64,000 nucleotides of DNA. Source: Arsenophonus sp052174535. GTDB taxonomy: Bacteria; Pseudomonadota; Gammaproteobacteria; Enterobacterales; Enterobacteriaceae. The notes beneath the pieces were generated by a model that had not been told where the DNA came from, made no database searches, and saw nothing but the letters and a program-made list of their open reading frames with translations. Within the stretch, counting starts at the first letter, position 1. Each line of letters starts with the position of its first letter. The DNA is taken from the NCBI GenBank assembly GCA_052174535.1, contig JBQMRQ010000062.1, forward strand, positions 6,631 through 70,630. Reading direction: 5' to 3'. Position numbers and translations under genes: made by a program. Shown in pieces: positions 10,120-21,082 of this stretch.

Positions 10120-10860
10120 TCAATCAACATTCACATTTTCATCTCTCCGTCACTTATGACGGGCTGGATATTAAACATGCTGCATGGGTTGCAGATGTTT
10201 TTCAAAAAAGATCAATCGAAAAATCTAGTGGTAATTTTTACCATCCGATTAATTCGTTACAGTGACGAGCTGATAAATCCTAGCGTCTTCTTAAAACTTG
10301 TAGGAACATCCGTACTAGAAAGCACCGAAAAGATAATATCTGAAGATACAAGTACGAAGATTACTGAAAAGTATGCTTCACTAAAAAGATAAAATGGGGC
10401 GTAATAGCGTAAAATTACCTCTGGGCGCTAACTTAAAAACATCTCACCCGGTATTCGCATTTAAAACTGCGGCATTATCGAGATAGAAGTAGTTGTATAT
10501 CATTATTAATTAATGATCATAAAAGTAAGGATATATCGTAAGCAAACTCTGACGGAGAAAAAGATGATCTAGAACTATATTAGCAATATTCCAGGCGAGG
10601 CATTTTAAAATTCCGCGTTACTATGGTTTCTTTTAAATCGTAAACAATGCACTTTATTACCAAAGGTATAAAGACGCTGTAGATGACTTATAAAAACTAG
10701 AAAACGAGGATATGTTCTCCTTTCCTATTAAGAAAGGAATTCTGGACACAGATCTCGTACAAATGCGCTTTGTGTGAACGAGAACTACTTTTTATTAACG
10801 ATCAACTTAGCAAGTAAACAACGAAATTATTATCAGAAAGAATTCATAAAATGAAAATAA
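10120..10860 (+). pseudogene. Unrecognised gene fossil
   Basis: The plus strand shows long coding-like text in shifting frames: HAAWVADVFQKRSIEKSSGN near 10,175, LGANLKTSHPVFAFKTAAL near 10,420, and YKDAVDD, then KLENEDMFSF and KKGILDTDLVQMRF near 10,665-10,775 with only a few stops. Residue mix and rarity of stops suggest a decayed gene rather than random A+T-rich DNA. The 128-codon frame 10,006-10,392 uses another frame over part of the region and is probably spurious. I do not recognise the family; a former phage, plasmid or effector gene is possible. Confidence 0.35.
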
Positions 10861-10959
10861 GAGTTATTAAGATAAATTTAGCGTTAATATCACTAAAATT
10901 AGTGCATTAAATTAAATAATACACACTCCAATAAAATTTTGATTTATAAAAACAAAGTA

Positions 10960-11640
10960 AACCAATTTTCTATCTTATTTTAGCAAAAATTGAATATCTT
11001 TACTCTTTATTTAAAGAGCGATTTAATTTTCTAATCATTAAGAATCTCATCAGTTATATTACACTCTATTGATCTCAGACAATTAAAACTAGGATTTATT
11101 ATTTCCTTTTATCTTCTCATCTCCGCATTTATACTTTTCCTATTTTAGGTGTAGCTGATTAAGCAAGAAAACAGTGGCGGAATCTAAACACTGTTTTAAA
11201 TTAACGTCTGTTTGTTTTGCTGACTCCAGTAAAGTCAAGCTGTGCAATATACATTGCAGATAACTAAAGTATTCATTCTTCTGATGTATTTTTGTCAGAG
11301 AACTTGCAGTAATATTGTTAAATGTTTTCTGCAATAGGAGATTTTATAACGATATCACTGTAACCCTAAAATGGGTTGATTTCTTGGCAATAGTGAATTA
11401 AGATGTTCAGTGTGATAATATGGGTAAAATAAAGTAAAACGAATTACTCAATGTATGAATTAACATCATTCAACAGATTTTCACCGAGTCAACTAATAAG
11501 ATGCAATTTTATGTTAAAGAGATAAGGAAAAGTTTCCATAATTTATATGATTACTTATTTTCATGATAAACTCTATAAGAAAAATTCTTCATATAGAAGA
11601 TATGATATTTAGCAACTATCTTTGCTAAAGCAATCGATAA
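10960..11640 (-). repeat. Repeat family B, minus orientation
   Basis: The reverse complement matches 2,500-3,060: 'ttccttttat.ctcctac', 'tttcctat', and 'atgaattaacat.at.caacaga' recur in the same order. It contains the best preserved frame of the family, minus strand 11,334-11,140 (64 codons, including KNEYFSYLQCILHSLTLLESAK and LKQCLDSATVFLLNQ). The equivalent stretches at 2,720 and 43,280 are frameshifted. This supports a former protein-coding element of unknown type. The upper boundary is unclear. Confidence 0.5.
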
Positions 11641-13990
11641 AATGCATTATAGTTTTGAGATATCGAGAAAGAGTTGTTTATAACCTTTATCCATTTCCTG
11701 GTTGATAAAATAGAGAGTAAATACTGATCTCTCGTTAACCTTAATTAAATAAATGATTGTGCGCATTGCTTCTTTCTATTATTCATCGTTAATATCTAAA
11801 TCTCTCAGTGCTAGTATTTGTATTTTGTTAAAATTAATCTTGGCTTGTTTATTTACCTTAAAGAAATCACTCACTAGAGTGATTAATTTTATTCGCACCA
11901 TATCATTACTTGGATACTATAGGCCTCAATTTTTCGCCGCTTTTGGATACATTCATTAAAAATATAGTATTCGCTACTGCACAAATAAGACGATACTACT
12001 AATAAAAACTTCTCATAGTAATATTACCTTTGGTCGCCTTATAATTGATGCATATTCTACGGCCTTCTTGACAATGCCCACAGTTCACTTTGGTAGTTTT
12101 CACCTGTTAGGTAGATAAAGCAGATAGCCTGTTCGCAGTTATAATATGATAAATTTATCCCTATGATTTAAGATATACTGCATCAATAATATTCGCACAT
12201 TGGCAGTTTTGTTCTATTTATAGGTTAAATCGGATATTTTATTTCTAGTTGCTGCCTAGAAACGGCAGCAAATATTGAGTTTTATATGCTTTTTCCTATT
12301 TTTGCTAACCTTTCTTTAATAGAATAGATTGTTTGATGACATCACCGATCAACGCTGCGTTCATAACTTATTGAAGATGACATTTATAAATTATGCACTG
12401 ACTTCAATCCCCTAAATAATCAATATGGTACTTCTAAGCTTAATCTCTTAACGTTTAGGTGAACCAGATTTGAGTGTATTTTTAGTAAATACGATAATAT
12501 CTCCTTCTAATAACTTTAGTAGTTTTATGAAAATCACTATTTTAATGAATTTTTAACAAAAATAAACATAATTATAAGGCCTCAGGTATGCAACTTTTTA
12601 TTTTATAACAACTGAATAAAATAGTTTTCAGTTCAACTTCCAAAATCTTCAGAAATAATCTTTGATAATTTTTACAAGGATTTAGGCATCCAGTAAAACT
12701 ATTTTAAATAAATTCTTGGTTTTAATTGCCTTATAAGAATAGTAAGCAAAATGACAAACCTCGTATCTCGCTTACTTGGACCCACCCACTACTTTAATAA
12801 TCTCGGTTAGTGCTAATCAGATCACACATATTTTTAGTAAGCATTCGTTTATCCTAAAAAGTTATCTGCATCAGCAATTGCATAATTATCTTTAGATAAA
12901 AAACTAACAGCAAAAACATAAAATTAAGATATTTTTATTATAATTAATTATTTTAATTTTTTATAAAAACTCTTTGTCAAAAAACCATTGGTATTTTAGA
13001 CACATGCTAAAGCACTTGTCATTAACAGAATTACACAGTTAGCATAATACTTTTTCAAAGTGCAACGGCTATGTCTGGTAGTATAAACATCAATACACTC
13101 AATAGTTATTACAAGAAGAATATTAACTCCAGCAATATTAGGTGAAAATCTTCTTTTTTGAATCGCATAAAGTAAAGCGCGACTCTAAAATAACTTAAGT
13201 GTTAAGAAAGTAGTAAAATACTAAAGAATCCAGAAAATATTAAATATCGTGATTAATTTTTAGTGAAAATATTATTATTTCTAACTAAAAAGTAACAACT
13301 ACAGTCAGTAACTATGTTATCTCATATGATGGATAGAGGAAGATTGCCTACTTTTCTTGATCCTAAAAATCAAGCTTTTCTTGAGATAAGAGAAGATAAA
13401 AACAAGGAGTTTTACAGCTGAAGTTCTCTAACTCTGTTAAAAACTAATTTAGAAAAATTTTAATCAAAATTAAAATTAATACTGAAGAAAGCATTTTAAA
13501 AGTAACCTACTATGATAGTAATATTCAGACAGCGCCTGAATAAGATTTCCTAGTAAAATACTAAAATTTAAAGGTCATTAAACCTTGTTTGTAGTGACAT
13601 AAAATATTTTTTAAAGGAAAAAATATTGTTTTTAATATTAGTATTAAGTAAATTACTTTTCTATATTTGCTAATAACCAAACATTAATTCCAATAATATT
13701 GATCCAAATTAATACCGGATACTAAAAAATTTCACTGAATTATAAACTTTCTATTTTCAGATAAAAATTAGTACTTAAACCAATTTATAGCTACCAGAAC
13801 TGACATAAAGCGTTAAATGTACATAACTATCAGTGACAATTATCTATCATCAGTTTAATAAAAGATAATTCATCACTTGAAGCCACAATATACACCATAT
13901 CAATCCCTCTCTCTCCTGTCGTATTATTGATATTTAAGAATTTATATAGTTCAGGAATTACTATTAAGGTGCCTTATCCCATCGAACTAT
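11641..13990. other. Unassigned eroded DNA
   Basis: About 2.3 kb with no intact gene. Part may be the remainder of the minus-oriented repeat B copy, but I could not follow the match. A short clean stretch at 13,330-13,420 reads MMDRGRLPTFLDPKNQAFLEI and about ten further codons to a stop; it resembles coding sequence yet matches no family I know. The rest shows only stops and A+T runs. Confidence 0.4.
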
Positions 13991-13999
13991 ACTTATTTC

Positions 14000-15270
14000 T
14001 AGTGTATGATGTTTCTGAGATAATAGTGTACCCTGTTGATTGATTTCATGGATGATTTCAACAATAGAGAGATGATATGCCATGAAAAGTTTAGTCTACT
14101 AGGTATCCGTAAAACCAGATATTACCTATTATTCCCTTGCATGAACACATCCGTAATAGTGGCGAGGAGCTAATAGCATCGCTCTTGAGACGAAACTTAA
14201 ATCTATCTTGTAAGAATATACTGAATGCCGCCTTGTTGATGAACGGTATCATACCGTTATTCGTAATGGTTATTTGCTACAGCTAATTTAATATAGACTA
14301 ATATTGGTAATCTTAAGATTGAGGTGCATAAGGTTAGAGATTGCAGTGGTAACGGAAATATACCTTAACAGCTTACTGTATTATCTGAAGCGTATAAAAT
14401 CCTAAAGACTTGCTACTATGAGGCGTATAACTTAGCAAAACATATCCACTGGTGATTTTCACGAAGCTCTGTGCATTTCTTGGTAAAAAATTACATCTGG
14501 TCCTCCCCCTCTGCTAGAAATTACATCAACAGACTAAAACAGCAATAATTTGAAAAACATAGACAATAGTAGCTAGATGATCTAAGCAATATATACGCTC
14601 TGCATATTATCTCTTGCAGATTGGATAACTGTTTTGTTAGGAAGATGATCGCCTTTGTCTACTAATTAGTATTGGCAGCACCGCATGAACGTAAAAAGTT
14701 GGTTGGGCTTAAAAAAATTCTTATCAAGAGTCAGAAGCAAACTTAGTATAACTTCTCAATACTCTAAGAGTGCATGACTTAATCGTATTTTCAGGTTTAC
14801 TACGGAGGAATGATGTCATTAGTTTTTAAAAAAATAAAGATATTCCTAAATACGTAGCACTAATACCATTAACTACATAAAATAATTAATAGGCTTGTTA
14901 GCAGAGAGCCGCGATGTCACTAATAAAACCATTGGTATTTTATTGACAAGAGTTTTAGCAATATCCTGCAGTGATGAGACGCTGGAGAAAGAGCTAGAAA
15001 AACTTTGACATTCTACAGATTCCCATCAGTGAACTGGACGTCAATAAGAATAACGATCTAATTGAGTCTGGTTTTATGATAGTAAGGACTATGAATTCGA
15101 TATGCGAATACTGTGCTTTGGAAAAAACCCTTTCAATAGTATTGAATCTGCTCCTATCTGCTAAGAAAATCTTGGCCGAATCCCCGTAACTAGTTAACCT
15201 ACTAACACTAATAGTAAACAACATCTAATCTAAGGATGGATAATAGATTTATGAAGTATTAGAGTGGAAT
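14000..15270 (+). mobile_element. IS256-family relic, near full length
   Basis: The left terminal region ('agtgtatgatgtttctgag') is followed by an N-terminal block shared with other copies. At about 14,260 the broken frame reads VIRNGYLLQ, equivalent to the family's R-N-G-Y motif. At 15,005 it reads TFYRFPSVNW and IRIT, equivalent to the F-Y-D-F-P-A-E-H-W and R-T-T-N region. The right end near 15,260 carries 'gaagtattagagtggaatgc'. Stops and frameshifts throughout make it inactive. A minus-strand frame 14,994-15,224 is a shadow. Confidence 0.75.
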
Positions 15271-15630
15271 GCACCAAGACTAAATGCACTAGATTTATCA
15301 ATAACTCTAAAAGGAATCAATATTTCCTCACTTATTAATCGAAAATCAATTACCTTCTATAATCATTTCTTGATCTGGAAATGAATTAAACGCTGAAAAT
15401 TTTTTATTCAAAGGGTTTTTTAATATTTTATATAGATATTTAGTAGCTATAATGATAGCAACCCTTATTATAGACATCCGTTGCTATAATTTATAATTAA
15501 ATTATAGCTTTTAAATTATTTTCAGGAAAAAATTAGCTATATTTATAGTAACTGTAATTAGATAATTTTCTTTTATTAAAAAATTAAAAAAATATTGCTA
15601 TATCAGAAGATGAAGTGCAGAATGCGCAAT
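15271..15630. other. Unassigned upstream region of puuP
   Basis: About 360 bases between the IS256 relic and the terminator-like hairpin at 15,634. No coding sequence is recognisable. The last 20 bases before the hairpin are less A+T-biased than the rest and could be the end of a small transcript. Confidence 0.4.
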
Positions 15631-15633
15631 TAG

Positions 15634-15672
15634 AAATAACTGATGGTCATTAATTGCATCAGTTATTTTTTT
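15634..15672 (+). terminator. Intrinsic terminator
   Basis: A perfect 12-bp stem, AAATAACTGATG (15,634-15,645) with CATCAGTTATTT (15,657-15,668), encloses an 11-base loop and runs into a T tract ending at 15,672. It is a textbook intrinsic terminator on the plus strand, yet no intact gene precedes it. Its preservation inside eroded DNA suggests that it ends either a small RNA or the transcript of a recently lost gene. Confidence 0.75.
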
Positions 15673-15730
15673 ATTTATAAGCTGATTTCTTTAATTTTAT
15701 ATGAAACATGGAAACCTAGCCAAAGTTTAC

Positions 15731-15756
15731 ACTATCTTTTAAAAAAAAGATATAGT
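15731..15756 (+). promoter_or_regulatory. Candidate promoter and operator-like palindrome before the puuP leader
   Basis: TTTACA at 15,727-15,732 and TATAGT about 19 bases later form a plausible sigma70 promoter. The spacer and -10 lie in a near-palindrome (ACTATCTTTT, four A, AAAAGATATAGT) that could be an operator. The assignment is inference from sequence shape; spacing is slightly long. Confidence 0.35.
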
Positions 15757-15798
15757 TAAGCTAACTGGAGTAGATTCCTGTAAGTGAGGAATGTTATT

Positions 15799-16014
15799 AT
15801 GGCACAATTATCTATTTTTGCATCTATGCTAATCGGTCATCGTTGCTGTGTTAATGATAACTATAGACCGTTCTGCTTCAAAGAAGCCTTATTTTCTCAT
15901 TTTTATTTTTTCTCAGCCTCTTCGCGTGAGCGAAGTCTTCCTTATAATTATCAATTTAATCAGAACATTAAGGCAAAATTGAAAGTTATAGGGGTTTTTA
16001 TCTATGTCACATAA
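15799..16014 (+). CDS. Possible upstream ORF in the puuP leader
   Basis: A 71-codon frame begins at an ATG preceded by AGGA at a good distance (7 bases). It stays open until it overlaps the puuP start by 11 bases. The peptide begins MAQLSIFASMLIGHRCC and is rich in aromatic residues in the middle (SHFYFFSAS). I recognise no homologue. It does not match the ornithine-sensing SpeFL leader peptide, although a regulatory leader peptide would make sense before a polyamine transporter gene. The region also holds two hairpins: CGGTC...GACCG (15,834-15,870) and CTTCGC-GTGA-GCGAAG with a GNRA-type loop (15,920-15,935). The frame may instead be open by chance. Confidence 0.3.
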   Translation: MAQLSIFASMLIGHRCCVNDNYRPFCFKEALFSHFYFFSASSRERSLPYNYQFNQNIKAKLKVIGVFIYVT

Positions 16015-17383
16015 TACTACATTACCTCTTAATAAAGAACCTATCGAAATAAATAATCGTGTTCAACTGGTTGAAACATTAACTTTAATCCAGGTTATTA
16101 TGATGGGACTGGCTTATTTGCAGCCAATGACGGTTTTTGACACATTTGGTTTAGTGTCATTAAAAACTGATGGACATGTTCCCTCTTCTTATATAATTGC
16201 TTTGATTGCCACTCTTTTTACTGCATTGAGTTACGGTAAATTAGTAAAACGATTCCCTTCGGCGGGATCAGCTTATACCTATGCACAAAAATCTATGAGC
16301 CCACATATTGGTTTCATGGTGGGATGGTCATCTCTGCTTGATTACTTATTTATGCCGATGATTAATATACTATTAGCAAAAATTTATCTAGAAGCTATTT
16401 TCCCAGGTGTTGCGACATGGATTTTTGTTGTTGGATTAGTTTTATTGATGACTATTTTTAATCTACGCGGTATCAATTTTGTCGCTAACTTAAATACTAT
16501 TATTGTGGTTATTCAAATTGCTGTCATGCTAGTTTTTTTAACTGTTTTGATTCATGGATTATCTAAAGGTGAAGGTTCTGGGCAAATTTGGTCATGGCAA
16601 CCTTTTACTTCCGAACAAGCGCATTTAATTCCAATAATCACCGGAGCAACGATTTTATGTTTTTCATTTCTTGGCTTTGATGGTATTAGTTCATTATCAG
16701 AAGAAACACCAAATGCAGGAATAGTGATATCAAAAGCGATTTTTTTAACGGCCTTAATTGGTGGTCTGATTTTTATTGGTGTTTCTTATTTTTTACAGCT
16801 GTATTTTCCTGATATTTCATATTTTAAAAAACCTGACGAATCACAACCTGAAATTATGTTATATGTTGCTGGTGCCATTTTTCAGTCTATTATTTTAGTT
16901 TTTTCTTGTGCAACCGTATTAGCATCAGGTATGGCAGCACATGCAGGAGTTTCTCGTCTCATGTATGTTATGGGAAGAGATGGTGTTTTTCCTGAGCGTT
17001 TTTTTGGTTATGTTCATCCAACATGGCGAACTCCTGCTTTTAATGTCATTCTAGTTGGTATGTTAGCATTAACAGCAATTTGGTTTGACATAGAAATTGC
17101 CACAGCGTTGATTAATTTTGGTGCATTAATTGCCTTTACCTTTGTTAATCTTTCGGTTATTTCACAATTTTACTTTAGAGAGCGTCATTGCCATACTTGG
17201 CGAGACAAGTTTAATTACTTAATTTTACCTATTATGGGGGCTTTAACTGTATCAGTGCTTTGGATCAATTTAGAGAAAACTTCCATGTTATTAGGAATGA
17301 TATGGGCGGCAATTGGTATTTTTTATATGGCAATTATCACCAGCCGTTTTCGCCGACCATTACCACAAATGAATGATGCTTAG
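16004..17383 (+). CDS. puuP: Putrescine importer PuuP (APC family)
   Basis: A 459-residue inner-membrane amino acid/polyamine permease with about twelve hydrophobic segments; E. coli PuuP has 461 residues. Diagnostic similarity runs end to end: MMGLAYLQPMTVFDTFGLVS near the N terminus, GSAYTYAQKSMSPHIGFMVG, then a LLDYLFMPMINILLAKIYL stretch, LCFSFLGFDGISSLSEETP, RLMYVMGRDGVFPERFFGYV and TALINFGALIAFTFVNLSV. PuuP imports putrescine with protons. The gene stands alone: more than 10 kb of decayed DNA lies upstream and 3.7 kb downstream, and no puu catabolic gene is nearby. A GGGG stretch precedes the ATG. Preservation in such surroundings argues for selection on polyamine uptake, probably from the host; that role is inference. 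Confidence 0.88.
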   Translation: MSHNTTLPLNKEPIEINNRVQLVETLTLIQVIMMGLAYLQPMTVFDTFGLVSLKTDGHVPSSYIIALIATLFTALSYGKLVKRFPSAGSAYTYAQKSMSPHIGFMVGWSSLLDYLFMPMINILLAKIYLEAIFPGVATWIFVVGLVLLMTIFNLRGINFVANLNTIIVVIQIAVMLVFLTVLIHGLSKGEGSGQIWSWQPFTSEQAHLIPIITGATILCFSFLGFDGISSLSEETPNAGIVISKAIFLTALIGGLIFIGVSYFLQLYFPDISYFKKPDESQPEIMLYVAGAIFQSIILVFSCATVLASGMAAHAGVSRLMYVMGRDGVFPERFFGYVHPTWRTPAFNVILVGMLALTAIWFDIEIATALINFGALIAFTFVNLSVISQFYFRERHCHTWRDKFNYLILPIMGALTVSVLWINLEKTSMLLGMIWAAIGIFYMAIITSRFRRPLPQMNDA

Positions 17384-19435
17384 TGATTAAATTTAACACT
17401 ATTGACAGTTTTCTAGATCAAAAGCTAATCATTTTATCTTTAGCTATATTAGGTAATATATTTTTGTATAGTATAGTAAAAAACTAAATTAACTTCTATC
17501 TGATTAGAATTCATCTGTCAATATTTTTAGTTGCTGACACTTCTTTTTATTTTCTTGATTTTTAGAAAAAATTATTCGATAGTTTGAAACTATTCGATTA
17601 TTTTCTTACTGGTTAATCTATCGTACTGATGCTCTAACCAGGTAAGTTATTCTTGTTCTGTCAATCTGGTTGGGTAATTTTCACTTACAGAATAATGAAA
17701 AACAGCTGCTTCATGCGCAGATCGTTAAATTTAAGATCTAATGTAAGTATATTTTCTGATAAAGTTTAACAAATAATGACCATTAATTAATAATTATTAT
17801 AAGCAAAAAAAACTGCAATAAAACTTAGCATCTACACCAGTTACTTTTAGAAAAGGTTTTTTATTCGTAAAGAGTTGAATAACTTCATCACATATTTCAC
17901 TATCTTATTACAACATCATAGCTAAATTATTTAGCTATATATCGAAATTAAGTGCTATATGTTGTTATACTAATTGTTTTCAGTGTAATGAATGACGGTT
18001 ACCAGAATTTGGTGTTTATTAAAATTCATCAGTTTAATAGAAAACTAATTCACTTACTAACTCGTATTTAGGTATATATAAATATTTCTTTATTATGTTA
18101 TTATCTAATATTAACAATAAAATATAATCTATGCTAGAAAATCATAAGTAATAATCGTATGTAATTTTCTAGATACAAGGTAAGTAGTGAAATTAAAGTA
18201 TTCTTAGCTTATATTGCGAAAAACATTTTGAAAACATAAACTAACAGAATTATAGTAATAATATTAATCAATAAGCGAACTTTATTTTTCTTTTTTTAAA
18301 TTTAAAGAAATACTTGAGCATATTTAGCTGTGCTTACTTAATTAATTTTACCATTTCAATTGCAACAAAACGTCAGCTAAAATGCATCATGCTTTGTATG
18401 CTCAATAGCGTTTTAATTGTCAAATGTTCTAATTTAATGCTAGTAGTTCTTTATAATTGTTAGGTCAGTTAATCCTATCAGGACGTATCCACGCATAATA
18501 AACGCGTAAGAGACATTCGGTAAATTCCAACGTGAATTACCTTGCCGATAACTACGATAACTATAATAATAAAGATTATAAAAGTTATGATAAATATGAA
18601 AAATAACTTTAAATTAAATTTAATATTGTTGTAATCAAGAATTCAACTATTAAATATACTAAATATCCTATAAATACATTTAACAAATTCAACTTCATTT
18701 ATAGTAATAATCTATTGGTTATTTAGGTTTAATATCTATAACTATAACTGAGTTTAATGAGGGAATATAAGCATCGATATGGCATAATAAAAAATTTAAG
18801 ACTCTTTGATAATGCTGAATTTTAGTCAATCCAGATTCCAGCAAATTGTGAAATTTAATCAAGCGGGGGGTATGCTGCCAAAATATTTTATAACAGTAAA
18901 ACTAAAATGAGAATTTATACTTATTATTCAATATAGTTTTCTAATTTTTAGGTAGCACAACATGTTGTTAACACTCTTAAATTATTCTAATTTAACAGCA
19001 AATATTTTTTACTCTTTGTATTAATTTATTTTTACTGACTTAAATGGAGGATGATCCAATCAGAAATAAATTCTGCATTTTAAATTATCTGTAATAATAA
19101 GTTATTATGGATAATTGAATTGAATATCACAATTAGATGGTGAATTTAGCATGTTATATTTGGTGATAATTTTAAAAATTTACTTATTATCATTATTTGA
19201 TTAACTCAATTTAGGTTATTAATAACACAAATTAATAAAGATAAAAGGATCGGCTTCTTTCATTTATCAGCGCAATCATAAATATAAGTAAAATTGACTA
19301 TATTAGAAATATTTATTACTTTTCTACTTGCAAAGCAATTTACAACACATCTATATTTTAATTCTTATAATTTAAAAATAATCTTCTCTCCATGAGAGAT
19401 GCTTCATAAAATGAAACAACCATATACAATGAAAT
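17384..19435. other. Gene-free eroded region downstream of puuP
   Basis: Two kilobases of A+T-rich DNA without a supportable gene on either strand and without a match to the repeat families. A tRNA-like string near 17,590-17,660 (minus strand) was examined and rejected. No puuP terminator with a clear stem and T-run was found. Confidence 0.5.
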
Positions 19436-19439
19436 CTAC

Positions 19440-20790
19440 TCAGATATCCTCTTAAAAGTTATGCTTATCCTCATTTCTGATATATGGAGTTTTGGAAGAT
19501 TCTGGTATATTCCGCTTATTGATTTCATGAATAACTTCAACATCAGAGAGATGATATGTCATGAAATTTATCTTACATCTATATCGCAAAAGCAGATATT
19601 ACCTGTTATTTCCTTGCATGAATGCATCCGTAATAGTTGGGGGTAGCTGATAGCACTAATGTTGAGATGGAGCTCGAAGCCATGAGTACGATAATATGCT
19701 CAACACCACCTTACCGTCGACCGCAAAAGTTATCTACTACACTAAACTATACAAACTGATATTGGCGATGTTGAGATTAAATTACTTAAGATCAGTAGGA
19801 TAGCAATAGTAACGGAATATACTTCTAAAGCTTGTTTCTAGCGCTTTATCTAAAGCGTACAAAATTTGTGAAGAATTTCTACCTTGCATCCTGTATATGC
19901 AAGAGATTATTTACCAGTGATTTTCATGAAATTCTTAAAGTCGCTTATCAGTGAAAGCACATGATCTCTCTGCAGTACCACCATCATTAAGAGATTAAAA
20001 CAATAATAGCTTAAATAGCACAGGCAATATAGTACTTGCTTAATTTAACAACATGTCTAACGTTTATTTGTGCTGATGGCATATTGTCATTTTATTAGGC
20101 AAACTGATCAGCTTTTCTTGTTTGTTACTTATCGGACTCAATGCATAATGGCTGGTGAGCACACAACTTAACTATATTTACCATGGTTGCTACGGGAAAC
20201 GATATCCTTGGCTTTTGGAATACAATAACAAAGATATTCCTGGATATACCACTAACGCTATTGGGTATAAAAAATAGTTAATGTGTGCTGCCTTCATTTC
20301 ATAAGTCCATGCAATTGAAAGTTTAAGGGTTAAGTGCAGAGGTTCTGGCTAGCAGAGAATTATTATGCCACTAATAAAGCCCTTGATGTTTTTGTTGGCA
20401 AGATTTTCAGCATAAGTATCACTGCAAGCTATTAAAAAGCTGGAGAATAATCAAGAAGAAACAACTGGCACTTTATCCTTACCATCAGCACAGTTGGGAT
20501 CAATTAAGAACAATAAAATCTAATTAAATTGGGTTTTGCGATAATGTGAGGCTATAAAGCTGATGCGCCGAAATGCTGTAGTTCAAAAACAACCCTTTGA
20601 TGCTGTTTAAGTTGCTTCCATCTGCTTAAAAAAACTGGAATCGCTACTAAGGGGATTTTACTTCCGTTTACTCTGCTGCTAGTAAACAACTATGTAATTT
20701 AAGGATAGAGAACTGATTCACGAAAGATCAGAATGGAGCAAAATCTGAACAGCATACAGCAAATTTTTACTGATAACTCTATGAATATCA
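19440..20790 (+). mobile_element. IS256-family relic, near full length
   Basis: Its first 120 bases ('cctcatttctgatatatggagttttgg', 'gatttcatgaataacttcaac', 'agagagatgatatg') match the relics at 540, 14,040, 45,990 and 55,540. The C-terminal block at about 20,300-20,700 aligns with 1,480-1,880 and again shows the Ala/Lys-rich helix and the region equivalent to F-Y-D-F-P in broken frames. The frame 19,461-19,646 is a fragment of it. It sits at the junction between the puuP island and the rne block. Confidence 0.7.
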
Positions 20791-21082
20791 GCTAATATAT
20801 TTTTATGCCGTTATGTTAGCAAATATTTCCTTCAATAACTTGCGCGCCTATTTGTGTTAATCGTATTTTATATTATGAATTAAAACGATGACTTTGATAA
20901 TCTTGCTAAATACTATATTGCACAAGATGATAACCATCATACCTTTATCTGTATTAAAACAATCCATTGAGATATATTTATTTCTGATTTAATTAAAAAA
21001 TATTTTTTACAAAAAGATTTTTTATTAAAACGACAATAAGTAATGAATTAAAATTTAGAATAAAAATATCAAATTAGGGCAT

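Noticed and set aside
10006..10392. 128-codon open frame
   Set aside because: No ribosome binding site, no recognisable family, begins inside the long inverted repeat, and a different frame in the same region looks more protein-like.
17590..17662. Minus-strand tRNA-like string (GGTTAGAGC, and GATAG-TTTCAAA-CTATC resembling a T arm)
   Set aside because: The distance between the D-arm-like and T-arm-like parts is too long for an ordinary tRNA, no anticodon stem fits and the acceptor ends do not pair well. At best a very old relic.
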